Part shown: in pieces, positions 24,481 to 33,172 of the stretch
How the letters are laid out: each line of letters begins with the position of its first letter
Numbering within the stretch: the stretch's first letter is position 1
Assembly (NCBI GenBank): GCA_910588795.1
Contig: CAJURI010000017.1
Location: forward strand, 1-42,375
Direction: 5' to 3'
DNA length: 42,375 nt
DNA from: an uncultured Duncaniella sp.
GTDB taxonomy: Bacteria; Bacteroidota; Bacteroidia; Bacteroidales; Muribaculaceae
The notes under the pieces: generated by a model
Seen by the model: the letters and a program-made list of their open reading frames with translations, nothing else
What the model was told of the DNA's origin: nothing
Database searches by the model: none
Position numbers and translations under genes: made by a program

Positions 24481-26547
24481 ATGGCAAGAAAAAAGACTTC
24501 ATCACCTCCCCGACGTCACGACGATGTCGAGGAGGTGATTGACCTTGACAATCCCGAGTTTCAGAAAGCTTGGGAATTGTTGCAATATACCAGTCAGTCC
24601 GTCTTCCTGACCGGAAAAGCCGGAACAGGTAAATCCACTTTCCTGCGCTACATCACACGGCACACGAGCAAGCCATATGTTGTCCTCGCGCCCACGGGAA
24701 TAGCTGCCGTAAATGCTGGCGGACAGACTCTGCACTCTTTTTTTCGCATTCCGTTCAAACCAATCACCCGTGACGACCCCGACTTTAAACGCGACAGGCT
24801 TCGCCAGCGCATGAAGTATCCGGCCTCGCTCATCAAACTCATACGCAATCTTGAGCTTATAATAATCGACGAGATATCGATGGTGCGTGCCGATATAATC
24901 GACTTTATCGACAAGCTCCTACGGTTCTATACCCATAATAAACGACAGCCGTTCGGAGGGAAGCAGCTCCTTCTCGTCGGAGATGTGTTCCAGCTCGAGC
25001 CTGTGGTGACCGGAGATATGCGCGACATACTGCGCAACTATTACCGGAACTTCTATTTTTTCGGTGCCGATGCCTTCCGCGACATAAAGATTGTGCCTAT
25101 CGAACTGAAGAAAGTGTACAGGCAGACTGACACTGATTTCATCTCTCTGCTTGACCGCATACGGGCCGGGATATCGACACCCGATGACTTGGCCAGGCTG
25201 AATTCACGTGTAGCGAACATACAAATGCCCGGCACGGGAAACGCCGGTATGCCGGGGGAAAACTTCACCATGACCCTTGCAACCCGTCGAGACATGGTGG
25301 ACCACATTAACGAAGCCCACCTGAACGCAATAAATAAGCCGGTCGTGACATTCGCCGGCTCAATCAAAGGTGACTTCCCTGAAAACTCCCTCCCCACCGA
25401 TATGGAACTGTGCCTCAAGGAAGGCGCACAGGTGGTGTTTATAAAAAACGATCCGGAACGCCGATGGGTAAACGGCACTATAGGACGAGTGTCAGCCCTT
25501 GCCGCCGACCTGCTTGAAATAACTCTTGAGACAGGTGAGACTCACCGTGTCAAACAAGAGATATGGAGCAATATAAAGTACACATTCAATCCCTCTTCTA
25601 AGGAGATCAAAGAAGAGGAATTGGGCAGCTACACACAATACCCCATAAAACTCGCATGGGCCCTGACCGTCCACAAAAGCCAGGGACTCACTTTCAACAA
25701 TGTCATAATCGATCTCGGGCACGGAGCGTTTGCCGGGGGACAGACCTATGTAGCCCTGTCCCGATGCCGAAGCTTCCGGGGTCTGACATTGATGTCGACT
25801 GTCGCCGACAGGGACATATTCGTCAATCCGGCAGTTACACAATTCGCCCGATCGTTCAACGACCAGACTCTCATAGACGAGGCTCTGGAAAAAGCGCGCG
25901 CCGACAGTTGCTATGACAAAGCCTTGAAGCTTACCGACAAGGGTAAACTTGCTGAAGCCTTTGACATGTTTACCGAGGGACTTCGCAACCGGTCGATACT
26001 GGACAACACTACCCTCATGCGTTTTGCTCGCAGGAAACTCAATATCGTAAACCGTATGGAGGAACGCATCGCCAAGCTTGAAGCAAAGATCAAGTCCGAC
26101 TCCGAAAGATTTGCCGACATGGCAAAGGAATATATTTCCTTAGGAGACGACTGTCTGCAGGATGAAATGCCACTGCCAGCCATCGCCAACTATGACAAAG
26201 CTCTTACACTGTCCCCCACTCTGGCACCGGCCTTGCATGGCAGGGCAAAAGCGTATGCGATGCTCGGAGAACCTGAAAAGGCTCTTGAAGACTACCGGAC
26301 AATTCTTGACGGAAACAGCTCCGACATAGCCGCCGTTATAGAAATGGGGACATGCTACATGTCCAACGGGGACATACACAATGCTCTGGACCGATGCATG
26401 CTTGCACTTGACATGCTTGACGAAGTGGAGTGCCCGCGCCCTCTGCAGTCCCGGCTGCACACCACGCTCGCCGACATATTCGACGAGACAGGCGATTCCG
26501 ATGAGGCAGCCCGCCACAGAGCCATAGCAAAACGGCTCAGACGTTAG
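24481..26547 (+). CDS. PIF1/RecD-like superfamily 1 DNA helicase with C-terminal TPR region
   Basis: ATP-dependent DNA helicase, 688 aa. Walker A LTGKAGTGKSTFL is at residues 43-55, Walker B LIIIDEISMVRADIID near 125-140, and GDVFQLEPV is motif III. Motif VI, WALTVHKSQGLTF followed by YVALSRCRSFRGL, is near residue 393. Up to here it is a normal PIF1/RecD2-type motor. From about residue 475 the chain turns into helical repeats: DKALKLTDKGKLAEAFDMFTEGL, IANYDKALTLSPTLAPALHGRAKAYAMLGEPEKALEDY and similar units that fit TPRs. The tail may recruit a partner. Its stop overlaps the convergent small gene by 11 bases. Cellular role not known. Confidence 0.9.
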   Translation: MARKKTSSPPRRHDDVEEVIDLDNPEFQKAWELLQYTSQSVFLTGKAGTGKSTFLRYITRHTSKPYVVLAPTGIAAVNAGGQTLHSFFRIPFKPITRDDPDFKRDRLRQRMKYPASLIKLIRNLELIIIDEISMVRADIIDFIDKLLRFYTHNKRQPFGGKQLLLVGDVFQLEPVVTGDMRDILRNYYRNFYFFGADAFRDIKIVPIELKKVYRQTDTDFISLLDRIRAGISTPDDLARLNSRVANIQMPGTGNAGMPGENFTMTLATRRDMVDHINEAHLNAINKPVVTFAGSIKGDFPENSLPTDMELCLKEGAQVVFIKNDPERRWVNGTIGRVSALAADLLEITLETGETHRVKQEIWSNIKYTFNPSSKEIKEEELGSYTQYPIKLAWALTVHKSQGLTFNNVIIDLGHGAFAGGQTYVALSRCRSFRGLTLMSTVADRDIFVNPAVTQFARSFNDQTLIDEALEKARADSCYDKALKLTDKGKLAEAFDMFTEGLRNRSILDNTTLMRFARRKLNIVNRMEERIAKLEAKIKSDSERFADMAKEYISLGDDCLQDEMPLPAIANYDKALTLSPTLAPALHGRAKAYAMLGEPEKALEDYRTILDGNSSDIAAVIEMGTCYMSNGDIHNALDRCMLALDMLDEVECPRPLQSRLHTTLADIFDETGDSDEAARHRAIAKRLRR

Positions 26548-26788
26548 AGACAGTCTTCAGATACACACTTAAGGGCAGAAATGAAAGAGATCCGTTCTCT
26601 ATTACCGCAACCCCATTGAAATCGACTGTGGAGTGACATTCCACAGTAAATTCCTTTACGGAACATATGCATTGACCGACCAAAAGGCCTTCAGCGGCCG
26701 ACGGAAAGGCCCCACCGGGATAAGTCACTATGACGTTTCGCAATTTCCTGCCGTCAACAATCGCAAGATGACATCTCACAGAGGCCAT
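26537..26788 (-). CDS. Small protein of unknown function (83 aa)
   Basis: No family recognised. The predicted product is short, with alternating hydrophobic residues that would make mostly beta strands (NVIVTYPGG, GLLVGQCICSVKEFTVECHS), two Cys in a row of three positions, and no signal peptide or membrane helix. It begins with an ATG 35 bases after the DUF4296 gene stop, in the same direction, at the end of the ileS-lspA operon, and overlaps the helicase gene tail by 11 bases. The frame fills the only open space there, but it could be a chance ORF. An 8-bp inverted repeat (26625-26647) lies inside it. Confidence 0.5.
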   Translation of the reverse strand: MASVRCHLAIVDGRKLRNVIVTYPGGAFPSAAEGLLVGQCICSVKEFTVECHSTVDFNGVAVIENGSLSFLPLSVYLKTVSNV

Positions 26789-26823
26789 AGGAATGAGTGA
26801 AAAACAATGATCGACGTTAAATG

Positions 26824-27609
26824 CTATCTGTTCCTGACAACCATCTGCCCGTCTCGTGCTCTCACATTGTCATTCCTGCCGCGTGTGCGGACAAGGCTTA
26901 TGGAATCAAGATAGGATATCTCCCCGGGAGAGGCGGCATAATGTATGGCACCATAGACAGTCGAAGCCACTTTGGCCGAATCAAGGACGAGAAGCAGGCG
27001 GCTCATACCGTCAGCAGGGCCATTGTACCATCTGTACTCTGTCGTCCCGTCATTGTAGTCAACCGCCATATTAAGGGTGACTGCATTATGCGTATTGACA
27101 CCTTTGACCGATAATGTGTACCGGTCTCCCCTATCCCAATTTTTATCCGATGACACATTGAACGATATGAAATCCGATGGGATATTTGCCGTGTTCCTGC
27201 GCATCTTTATTCCGCTCCATATATCCACCGAATCTCCGTCGAGGCTCATCTGCCGCGGCGCGCTCTCGGCCTTTCCGCCTGCACGTTCGGCCTCCTCAAT
27301 ACGTTTCTGCAATATCTCCTCTGTCTTGGTGCACATATCCATATAAGCCTGGATATTGTGTCCGTACCAATACAATGAAGTGTCCACAAGCTCCTGCGTC
27401 ACTCCGTGCTTTGCATATATGGACTGCTGAAGCACCTTCCGGAGCGAATCATTGGCATAAGTGCGATGCTCACTCTCCACCACCGCGTCACCTATGTATA
27501 AGTCAGCCATAAGCCGTGCCATCTTATCCTCGGATATCACATAATCGGGGGTCTTGTTGCATGACACAATCAGAACGAGCAGAAGAAATATGACTGGTAA
27601 ACGGCGCAT
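26824..27609 (-). CDS. DUF4296-type lipoprotein
   Basis: Predicted lipoprotein of 261 aa. The N terminus MRRLPVIFLLLVLIVSCNK has a lipobox with Cys near residue 17, so it should be exported and lipidated. The following ~90 residues (DYVISEDKMARLMADLYIGDAVVES to YWYGHNIQAYMDMCTKTEEIL) match the helical DUF4296 domain that I know from Bacteroidota genes next to lspA. The C-terminal half looks beta-rich. The start is the ATG at 27609, as a TTG at 27615 adds only two residues. It follows lspA by 14 bases, and LspA would process it. Function unknown. Confidence 0.85.
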   Translation of the reverse strand: MRRLPVIFLLLVLIVSCNKTPDYVISEDKMARLMADLYIGDAVVESEHRTYANDSLRKVLQQSIYAKHGVTQELVDTSLYWYGHNIQAYMDMCTKTEEILQKRIEEAERAGGKAESAPRQMSLDGDSVDIWSGIKMRRNTANIPSDFISFNVSSDKNWDRGDRYTLSVKGVNTHNAVTLNMAVDYNDGTTEYRWYNGPADGMSRLLLVLDSAKVASTVYGAIHYAASPGEISYLDSISLVRTRGRNDNVRARDGQMVVRNR

Positions 27610-27623
27610 TGTCAATTACAGAT

Positions 27624-28277
27624 TTACATCCTGCCCCTTTTTGAATAGCCGCGCAGCGACAGGTCACGCAATCCGGAAGGGGATAACACATACTTGTGAT
27701 AAAATATTATGAGCACGAATATTCCACATGATATGGCAGCGTCGGCAAGATTAAACACAGGCTGGAAAAACAGAAAAAAATCTCCTCCGATAAATGGCAC
27801 CCACTCCGGCCATGTAAACGAGAACAGCGGGAAATAAAACATATCCACCACCTTGCCCATGAACACGGGGGCATACCCTCCGGTTGCCGGAAAGAGCGTT
27901 GCCACCTGAGGAGGCATGGGATTGTTGAATATGAGCCCGTAAAACACACAGTCAAATATGTTTCCGGCCGCTCCTGCCGTTATGAAGGCAAGGCACACAA
28001 GATACCCTTTCGGGACCTCCCTGATCCAAATTATCCGGCATATGTACCAGATCAAGGCTGTGACAGCGACTATGCGGAACAGAGTCAATGCCAGTTTACT
28101 CCCGATGGTCATGCCGAATGCCATCCCGTTGTTTTCTATGAACAGAAGATGAAACCAGGACAGCACCTGCACATCCTCTCCCAGATAGAAAGATGTCTTT
28201 ACGGTTATCTTTATTATCTGGTCAAGGAGTACGGTTACAATAATGATGATGGCTACAATAGGGCCTCGTGAACGCAT
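27624..28277 (-). CDS. lspA: Lipoprotein signal peptidase II
   Basis: Inner-membrane aspartyl peptidase that removes signal peptides from prolipoproteins. Four membrane segments are visible. The catalytic-site motifs are present: ENNGMAFGM (near residue 54), GAAGNIFDCVFYGLI with the first Asp (near 110), and PVFNLADAAISCG with the second Asp (near 178). At 217 aa it is longer than E. coli LspA (164 aa), partly through a loop of about 40 residues between the two catalytic regions (PPQVATLFPATGGYAPVFMG), which is common in this phylum. It starts five bases after the DksA-like gene. Confidence 0.94.
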   Translation of the reverse strand: MRSRGPIVAIIIIVTVLLDQIIKITVKTSFYLGEDVQVLSWFHLLFIENNGMAFGMTIGSKLALTLFRIVAVTALIWYICRIIWIREVPKGYLVCLAFITAGAAGNIFDCVFYGLIFNNPMPPQVATLFPATGGYAPVFMGKVVDMFYFPLFSFTWPEWVPFIGGDFFLFFQPVFNLADAAISCGIFVLIIFYHKYVLSPSGLRDLSLRGYSKRGRM

Positions 28278-28282
28278 ATTTG

Positions 28283-28663
28283 TTATTTTCTCTTCATGTT
28301 TTTTGCCTCCACGCTGCGGGTAGCATGCGGGACGGCGCGCAGACGCTCCTTAGGGATCAGTTCGCCTGTCTCACAGCACACTCCGTATGTCTTGTTCTCA
28401 ATCCGGATCAAGGCATTCTGCAGATGCTGGATGAACTTGAGCTGACGGGTTGCCAACTGTCCGGCCTCCTCCTTGGAAAGAGTCGCGGCACCCTCCTCAA
28501 GGATCTTGAAAGTGGGCGATGTGTCGGCTATGTCATTACCATCTGTATTGTTTATATTGGCCCGCAAAGAATCATATTCTTTCTGAGCTTTGGCAAGCTT
28601 TTCAAGAATAATTGCCTTAAACTCCTGAAGCTCCTCGTCGCTATATCTGTTTTTCTCGCTCAT
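28283..28663 (-). CDS. DksA/TraR-family protein with degenerate zinc finger
   Basis: Small protein (126 aa) of the DksA/TraR group, whose members enter the secondary channel of RNA polymerase and modulate initiation, often with ppGpp. A coiled coil covers residues ~8-90; its tip carries D41-G-N-D-I-A46, an exact DxxDxA motif. The C-terminal globular part has CC at 96-97 (YGVCCETGELIPKERLRAVPHATRSVEAK), but the second CxxC of a four-Cys finger is absent, with His113 nearby. It lies 44 bases after ileS and five bases before lspA, in one operon. Its action on transcription is inference from the family. Confidence 0.88.
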   Translation of the reverse strand: MSEKNRYSDEELQEFKAIILEKLAKAQKEYDSLRANINNTDGNDIADTSPTFKILEEGAATLSKEEAGQLATRQLKFIQHLQNALIRIENKTYGVCCETGELIPKERLRAVPHATRSVEAKNMKRK

Positions 28664-28707
28664 AATAGTGTGAGTTAGGTAATTAATTGAAACGTAGTGT
28701 TAATTCT

Positions 28708-31700
28708 TTACTTATTTAACGAAATTTTCACGTAAAGGTTCACATCATCTATGGCGAGCTCGCTCACACCGTCAGCTCCGGCAGCCACAGGTGCTATTTC
28801 AAGCGAACTTGCAAGCACCTGACGTGAGATATAGTCGGAATATTCCCTTATGGCCTCATCGGTGGCTTCGCAGGGCGAGAATTCGAGGCGTATACGGTCA
28901 GTGACCTCAAAGCCGCTCTGCTTACGGATATTCTGCACACGGTTGACTATCTCGCGGGCTATGCCCTCACGCCTGAGTTCGGGAGTGACAGTCACATCAA
29001 GGGCGATGGTGACGGGGCCGTTGTTTGCAACGAGCCAGCCGGGTATGTCGTCCGATATTATCTCGACGTCACATGCGTCTACACGTACATCAGAGCCGTT
29101 TATATTCAGGTCGATATATCCCTGTCCCTCAAGGGTTGCCACAGCCTTTGAATCAAGCGACTTGATAGCCTCGGCCACAGCCTTCATATTCTTGCCATGC
29201 TTCGGGCCTAGCTTCTTGAAGTCGGGTTTGGCACTCTTGACTATGACATTTTCGTCATTGCCGACAATCTTGAGCTCCTTGACATTGATCTCATCCTTTA
29301 CAAGGTCGGATATGGCCTCGAGCATTGACCTCATGTCATCGTCAAGCGCAGGCACCATAAGTGTGCTGAGCGGCTGACGCACCTTGATGTTGACCTTGCG
29401 GCGGAGCGCGAGTGTCATTGAGGTGATATCCTGGGCCAGCTGCTGGCGTTTCTCAAGCTCGGGCGCAGCGAGTGCCTGATCTACCTTGGGGAACTCCGCA
29501 AGATGCACCGATGTGTCTGATGCCGTGAGAGCACGATACAGCTCGTCGGCATAGAACGGTGCGAATGGAGCTATGAGGCGCGACACCGTCTCCAGACACT
29601 GATACAGAGTCTGATATGCAGCGTTGTCTCCGCTCCAGAAACGTTTGCGGTTGAGACGCACATACCAGTTGGAGAGCGAATCGACAAACTCTGATATGGC
29701 GCGGGCCGCACGTGTTGGCTCATAATCGTCAAGCGACTCTGTGACTGTCCCCACCAGAGTGTTGAGCAGGGAGAGCACCCAGCGGTCTATCTCGGGACGC
29801 TCTGCCACCGGAATAGCCGGAGCTGCCGGGTCAAACCCGTCAAGATTGGCATACAGCGCGAAGAACCCGTATGTATTATATAATGTGGAGAAGAACTTGC
29901 GCGATGTCTCGGCCACACCGTTCTCATCATATTTAAGGTTGTCCCATGGCGACGAGTTGGAGATCATGTACCAGCGCACCGGATCGGCTCCGAACTTCTC
30001 GATCTGGCCGAACGGATCCACGGCATTGCCGAGACGCTTCGACATTTTGTTGCCAAACTTGTCAAGCACAAGGCCGTTTGACACCACAGCCTTGTAAGCC
30101 ACGGAATCAAAGAGCATCCCGGCTATCGCATGAAGCGTGAAGAACCATCCGCGCGTCTGGTCGACACCCTCGGCAATGAAATCGGCGGGATAAACCTCGC
30201 GGCTGTCAAACGCCTCCTTGTTCTCAAACGGATAATGTATCTGCGCATAAGGCATCGACCCGGAGTCGAACCACACGTCTATGAGATCCTTCTCACGATA
30301 CATCGGCTTCCCGGACGGCGACAGCAGCACTATATCGTCGACATACGGACGATGCAGGTCTATCCTGTCATAATTCTCCTTGGCATAATTGCCCGGCTCA
30401 AAACCGGCCTTGCGATAGAGATTCTCCTTCATAAGTCCGGCTTCCACCGCACGGTCCATCTCGGCGCAAAGCTGCTCCACCGACGAGATACACATCTCCT
30501 CGGCACCGTCCTCCGTGCGCCATATAGGCAGAGGTGTGCCCCAGTAACGGCTGCGCGAAAGGTTCCAGTCCTGAAGATTCTCAAGCCACTTCCCGAAACG
30601 GCCCGAACCTGTCGACGCCGGCTTCCAGTTGATCCCCTCATTGAGCTTCATCAGTCGCTCACGCACCGCAGTAGTCTTTATAAACCAGCTGTCAAGCGGA
30701 TAGTAGAGCACCGGTTTGTCAGTACGCCAGCAATGAGGATAATTGTGAGTGTGCTTCTCGATCCTGAACACCTTGTCGGTAGCCTTTAGCTCCATGCATA
30801 TCTGCACGTCAAGGGTCTCGGTCTCCTCTGTGGCGGCAGGATCGTAAGCATTCTTCACATACTTACCCTCCCAGGCCTTGTAAGCCTCCGTATCGACCAT
30901 CTCGCTGACAAACTTCGGATCCAGGTCTCTCAGAAGATAGAAACGGCCCTTCATGTCGACCATCGGACGGATATTGCCGTCACGGTCTATCAGGTGAAGC
31001 GGCGGCACACCGCTCTGCTTCGACACCCTGAGGTCGTCGGCACCGAACGTACCGGCGATATGCACGATACCCGTACCATCCTCAGTGGTCACATAGTCGC
31101 CCGGGATCACACGGAAAGCCCCCTCACCCGGATTGACCCAAGGAAGAAGCTGCTCATAATTTATGCCGACAAGATCAGTGCCCTTGACAGTAGCCACCAC
31201 CTCATAAGGCACAAGCTTGTCACCCTTGCTATACTCATCGAGCTTAAGACCGGCAGCCTTGGCATTGAAAAGCGAGCCCATAAGCGCGTCGGCAGCCACC
31301 ACAGTGATAGGCTTGCCCGAATAAGGATTGTAGGTGCGGACGATATTGTAAGCTATTTCAGGGCCCACAGCAAGAGCCGTATTCGACGGAAGAGTCCACG
31401 GAGTAGTTGTCCACGCCAGGAAATAAGGCGTGCCCCACTGGAAAAGAATATCCCTGTAGGGAGCAAGAGCAGGAGAATTGTCGTCGACCACCTTGAACTG
31501 CGCCACACATGTAGTATCCTTCACATCGCGGTAACATCCCGGCTGGTTGAGCTCGTGAGAGCTCAGCCCGGTACCGGCGGCCGGAGAATACGGCTGTATG
31601 GTATAGCCCTTATAGAGATAGCCCTTCTCGTAAAGCTTGCTCAGAAGCCACCACACAGTCTCGATATATCGGTTGTCATAAGTGATATAGGCATTAGGCA

Positions 31701-32136
31701 TATCCACCCAATAGCCCATACGCTTGGTGAGATCCTCCCAAAGGTCAGTATACTTCATCACCTCACGGCGGCACGCGGCATTGTAATCATCCACGGATAT
31801 CTTCTTGCCGATATCCTCCTTGGTGATGCCGAGCTCCTTCTCAACGCCAAGCTCCACGGGAAGGCCATGAGTGTCCCACCCCGCCTTGCGCTTCACCTGA
31901 AATCCCTGCATGGTCTTATAGCGGCAGAAAATATCCTTGATCGTGCGAGCAAGCACATGATGTATGCCCGGACGGCCGTTAGCCGACGGAGGCCCCTCAA
32001 AAAACACAAACGACGGACACCCTTCTCGCTCCGACATCGTGCGGCGGAACACATCCTCGTCGCCCCACAGACCGAGCACCCTCTGATTGATTTCGGGCAG
32101 ATTCAGCCCGCCATATTCCTTGAATCTCTTCGCCAT
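28708..32136 (-). CDS. ileS: Isoleucyl-tRNA synthetase
   Basis: Charges tRNA-Ile with isoleucine. Class I motifs are visible: a HIGH-equivalent in NGRPGIHHVLART near residue 55, GWDTHGLPVE, the editing-domain region TTTPWTLPSNTALAVGP, the KMSKR loop in GNKMSKRLGN near 700, and a long anticodon-binding and C-terminal region. Length 1,142 aa fits the eukaryote-like long type seen in Bacteroidota, and not the E. coli form (938 aa). It is the first gene of an operon with a DksA-like gene, lspA and a DUF4296 lipoprotein. A TAATTTTG box lies about 85 bases upstream. I saw no T-box leader. Confidence 0.98.
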   Translation of the reverse strand: MAKRFKEYGGLNLPEINQRVLGLWGDEDVFRRTMSEREGCPSFVFFEGPPSANGRPGIHHVLARTIKDIFCRYKTMQGFQVKRKAGWDTHGLPVELGVEKELGITKEDIGKKISVDDYNAACRREVMKYTDLWEDLTKRMGYWVDMPNAYITYDNRYIETVWWLLSKLYEKGYLYKGYTIQPYSPAAGTGLSSHELNQPGCYRDVKDTTCVAQFKVVDDNSPALAPYRDILFQWGTPYFLAWTTTPWTLPSNTALAVGPEIAYNIVRTYNPYSGKPITVVAADALMGSLFNAKAAGLKLDEYSKGDKLVPYEVVATVKGTDLVGINYEQLLPWVNPGEGAFRVIPGDYVTTEDGTGIVHIAGTFGADDLRVSKQSGVPPLHLIDRDGNIRPMVDMKGRFYLLRDLDPKFVSEMVDTEAYKAWEGKYVKNAYDPAATEETETLDVQICMELKATDKVFRIEKHTHNYPHCWRTDKPVLYYPLDSWFIKTTAVRERLMKLNEGINWKPASTGSGRFGKWLENLQDWNLSRSRYWGTPLPIWRTEDGAEEMCISSVEQLCAEMDRAVEAGLMKENLYRKAGFEPGNYAKENYDRIDLHRPYVDDIVLLSPSGKPMYREKDLIDVWFDSGSMPYAQIHYPFENKEAFDSREVYPADFIAEGVDQTRGWFFTLHAIAGMLFDSVAYKAVVSNGLVLDKFGNKMSKRLGNAVDPFGQIEKFGADPVRWYMISNSSPWDNLKYDENGVAETSRKFFSTLYNTYGFFALYANLDGFDPAAPAIPVAERPEIDRWVLSLLNTLVGTVTESLDDYEPTRAARAISEFVDSLSNWYVRLNRKRFWSGDNAAYQTLYQCLETVSRLIAPFAPFYADELYRALTASDTSVHLAEFPKVDQALAAPELEKRQQLAQDITSMTLALRRKVNIKVRQPLSTLMVPALDDDMRSMLEAISDLVKDEINVKELKIVGNDENVIVKSAKPDFKKLGPKHGKNMKAVAEAIKSLDSKAVATLEGQGYIDLNINGSDVRVDACDVEIISDDIPGWLVANNGPVTIALDVTVTPELRREGIAREIVNRVQNIRKQSGFEVTDRIRLEFSPCEATDEAIREYSDYISRQVLASSLEIAPVAAGADGVSELAIDDVNLYVKISLNK

Positions 32137-32219
32137 AATGAGATGAAATTTACTTTTTCCGGCCGGACAGACGGCCCGCCCGCAAGCGTGCTCCTGCCCA
32201 TATTCTTAAAAAATTTTCG

Positions 32220-32254
32220 CAAAATTAGCAAAAATCCCCCGCATTTCCCACAAA
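32220..32254 (-). promoter_or_regulatory. Probable promoter of the ileS operon
   Basis: On the minus strand TTTG (32254-32251), a 23-base spacer and TAATTTTG (32227-32220). The -7 box is a full match; the spacer is a little longer than in the other promoters here. The leader of ~80 bases contains a short GGCC-rich palindrome (32159-32166) but no recognised riboswitch. Confidence 0.55.
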
Positions 32255-32322
32255 TTCCCCAAAAAGATTCCTCATAAAATCACACTAAACAATCTGAATA
32301 ATCAGAATTGCCCTAATATTGC

Positions 32323-32370
32323 AATAAAAAAATAACCGGTGAGCCTCATTACCTGAGTCCTCACTGGTTA
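32323..32370 (-). terminator. Terminator of the polysaccharide operon
   Basis: TAACCGGTGAG (32333-32343) and CTCACTGGTTA (32360-32370) form an 11-bp stem with one G-U pair and a 16-base loop. On the minus strand it is followed by TTTTTTTATTGC. It lies 22 bases after the GT2 stop and marks the operon's end. Confidence 0.85.
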
Positions 32371-32392
32371 CAGTCCTCATATTGAATAATCG

Positions 32393-33172
32393 TTATGCTG
32401 TCACATGCAGGAGTCTCAATATTTTTTCGATTATCCTGTCGGCATATCTTATCCCTTCAAAGAGGATGCATGAATGCACTTTGTTCTTCCTGTAAGCCCT
32501 CATGTGGTCCGCAAAGATCTTTCTATGGCTCTGCAATCCCGATGACGACACCCCGCCTGTCCTCATGGTGACAAAATCCTTGCTGATATATCTTATGGCT
32601 ATCCTGTTTATGAATATCAGCCGCAACAACTGCTCAAAATCAGCAGCCACCTTAAATGAAGTGTCAAATTTTCCATACAGGGCATAGACCCTCCGCCGGC
32701 AATAGAACGACGGATGAGCCGGCATATACCCCATACGCATCTTCCATGGGCGGAATGCTCTGGAGCTATAATATCGGACGCATCTGCCAAGATCCGGACT
32801 TTTCACATAATGAACATCGCCATATACTGCGTCAAAGCCCTCGATCTCTCTTTCCACTGTGGAAAGGATATCATCAGAGGTATAGAAATCATCGGAATTC
32901 AGTATCCCTATCACATCTCCGGAAGCCATATCAATGCCCTTGTTCATAGCGTCATACAGCCCTCCGTCCCTTTCGGACATTATCACAAGTGACTTCCCTG
33001 CATCCGCATACCTCCGGCGGAAACTTTCTGCGATCTCCAGTGTGTTGTCACTGCTACCACCATCCTTGATGATATGCTCGACATCTCTATGAGTCTGCCT
33101 CAACACGCTTTCCAATGTGTCACGCAGAGTCGCGCCACTATTGAAAGTGGCGGTGATGATGGAGATTTTCAT
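32393..33172 (-). CDS. Glycosyltransferase family 2 protein
   Basis: Cytoplasmic GT-A fold transferase of 259 aa, likely adding one sugar to the lipid-linked repeat unit. The start MKISIITATFNSGATLRDTLESVLRQTH and DGGSSDNTLEI are typical of GT2. The metal-binding region is GILNSDDFYT near residue 92 (D-D), preceded by SERDGGLYDAMNKGIDMASGD. It resembles WcaA-type transferases. It overlaps the upstream GT4 stop by four bases (ATGA) and is the last gene of the operon, with the terminator just after. Sugar specificity is unknown. Confidence 0.9.
   Translation of the reverse strand: MKISIITATFNSGATLRDTLESVLRQTHRDVEHIIKDGGSSDNTLEIAESFRRRYADAGKSLVIMSERDGGLYDAMNKGIDMASGDVIGILNSDDFYTSDDILSTVEREIEGFDAVYGDVHYVKSPDLGRCVRYYSSRAFRPWKMRMGYMPAHPSFYCRRRVYALYGKFDTSFKVAADFEQLLRLIFINRIAIRYISKDFVTMRTGGVSSSGLQSHRKIFADHMRAYRKNKVHSCILFEGIRYADRIIEKILRLLHVTA

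Noticed and set aside
26625..26647. 8-bp inverted repeat near the helicase end as a terminator
   Set aside because: No T tract follows on either strand, and it is inside the small unknown gene.
32137..32219. T-box or riboswitch in the ileS leader
   Set aside because: The leader is ~80 bases with a short GGCC palindrome only and no T-box sequence or specifier hairpin.
30994..32277. 427-codon open frame antisense to ileS
   Set aside because: It lies wholly opposite the strongly conserved ileS gene and reads as His/Arg/Leu-rich text with no domain. Long antisense frames are common in this codon usage.
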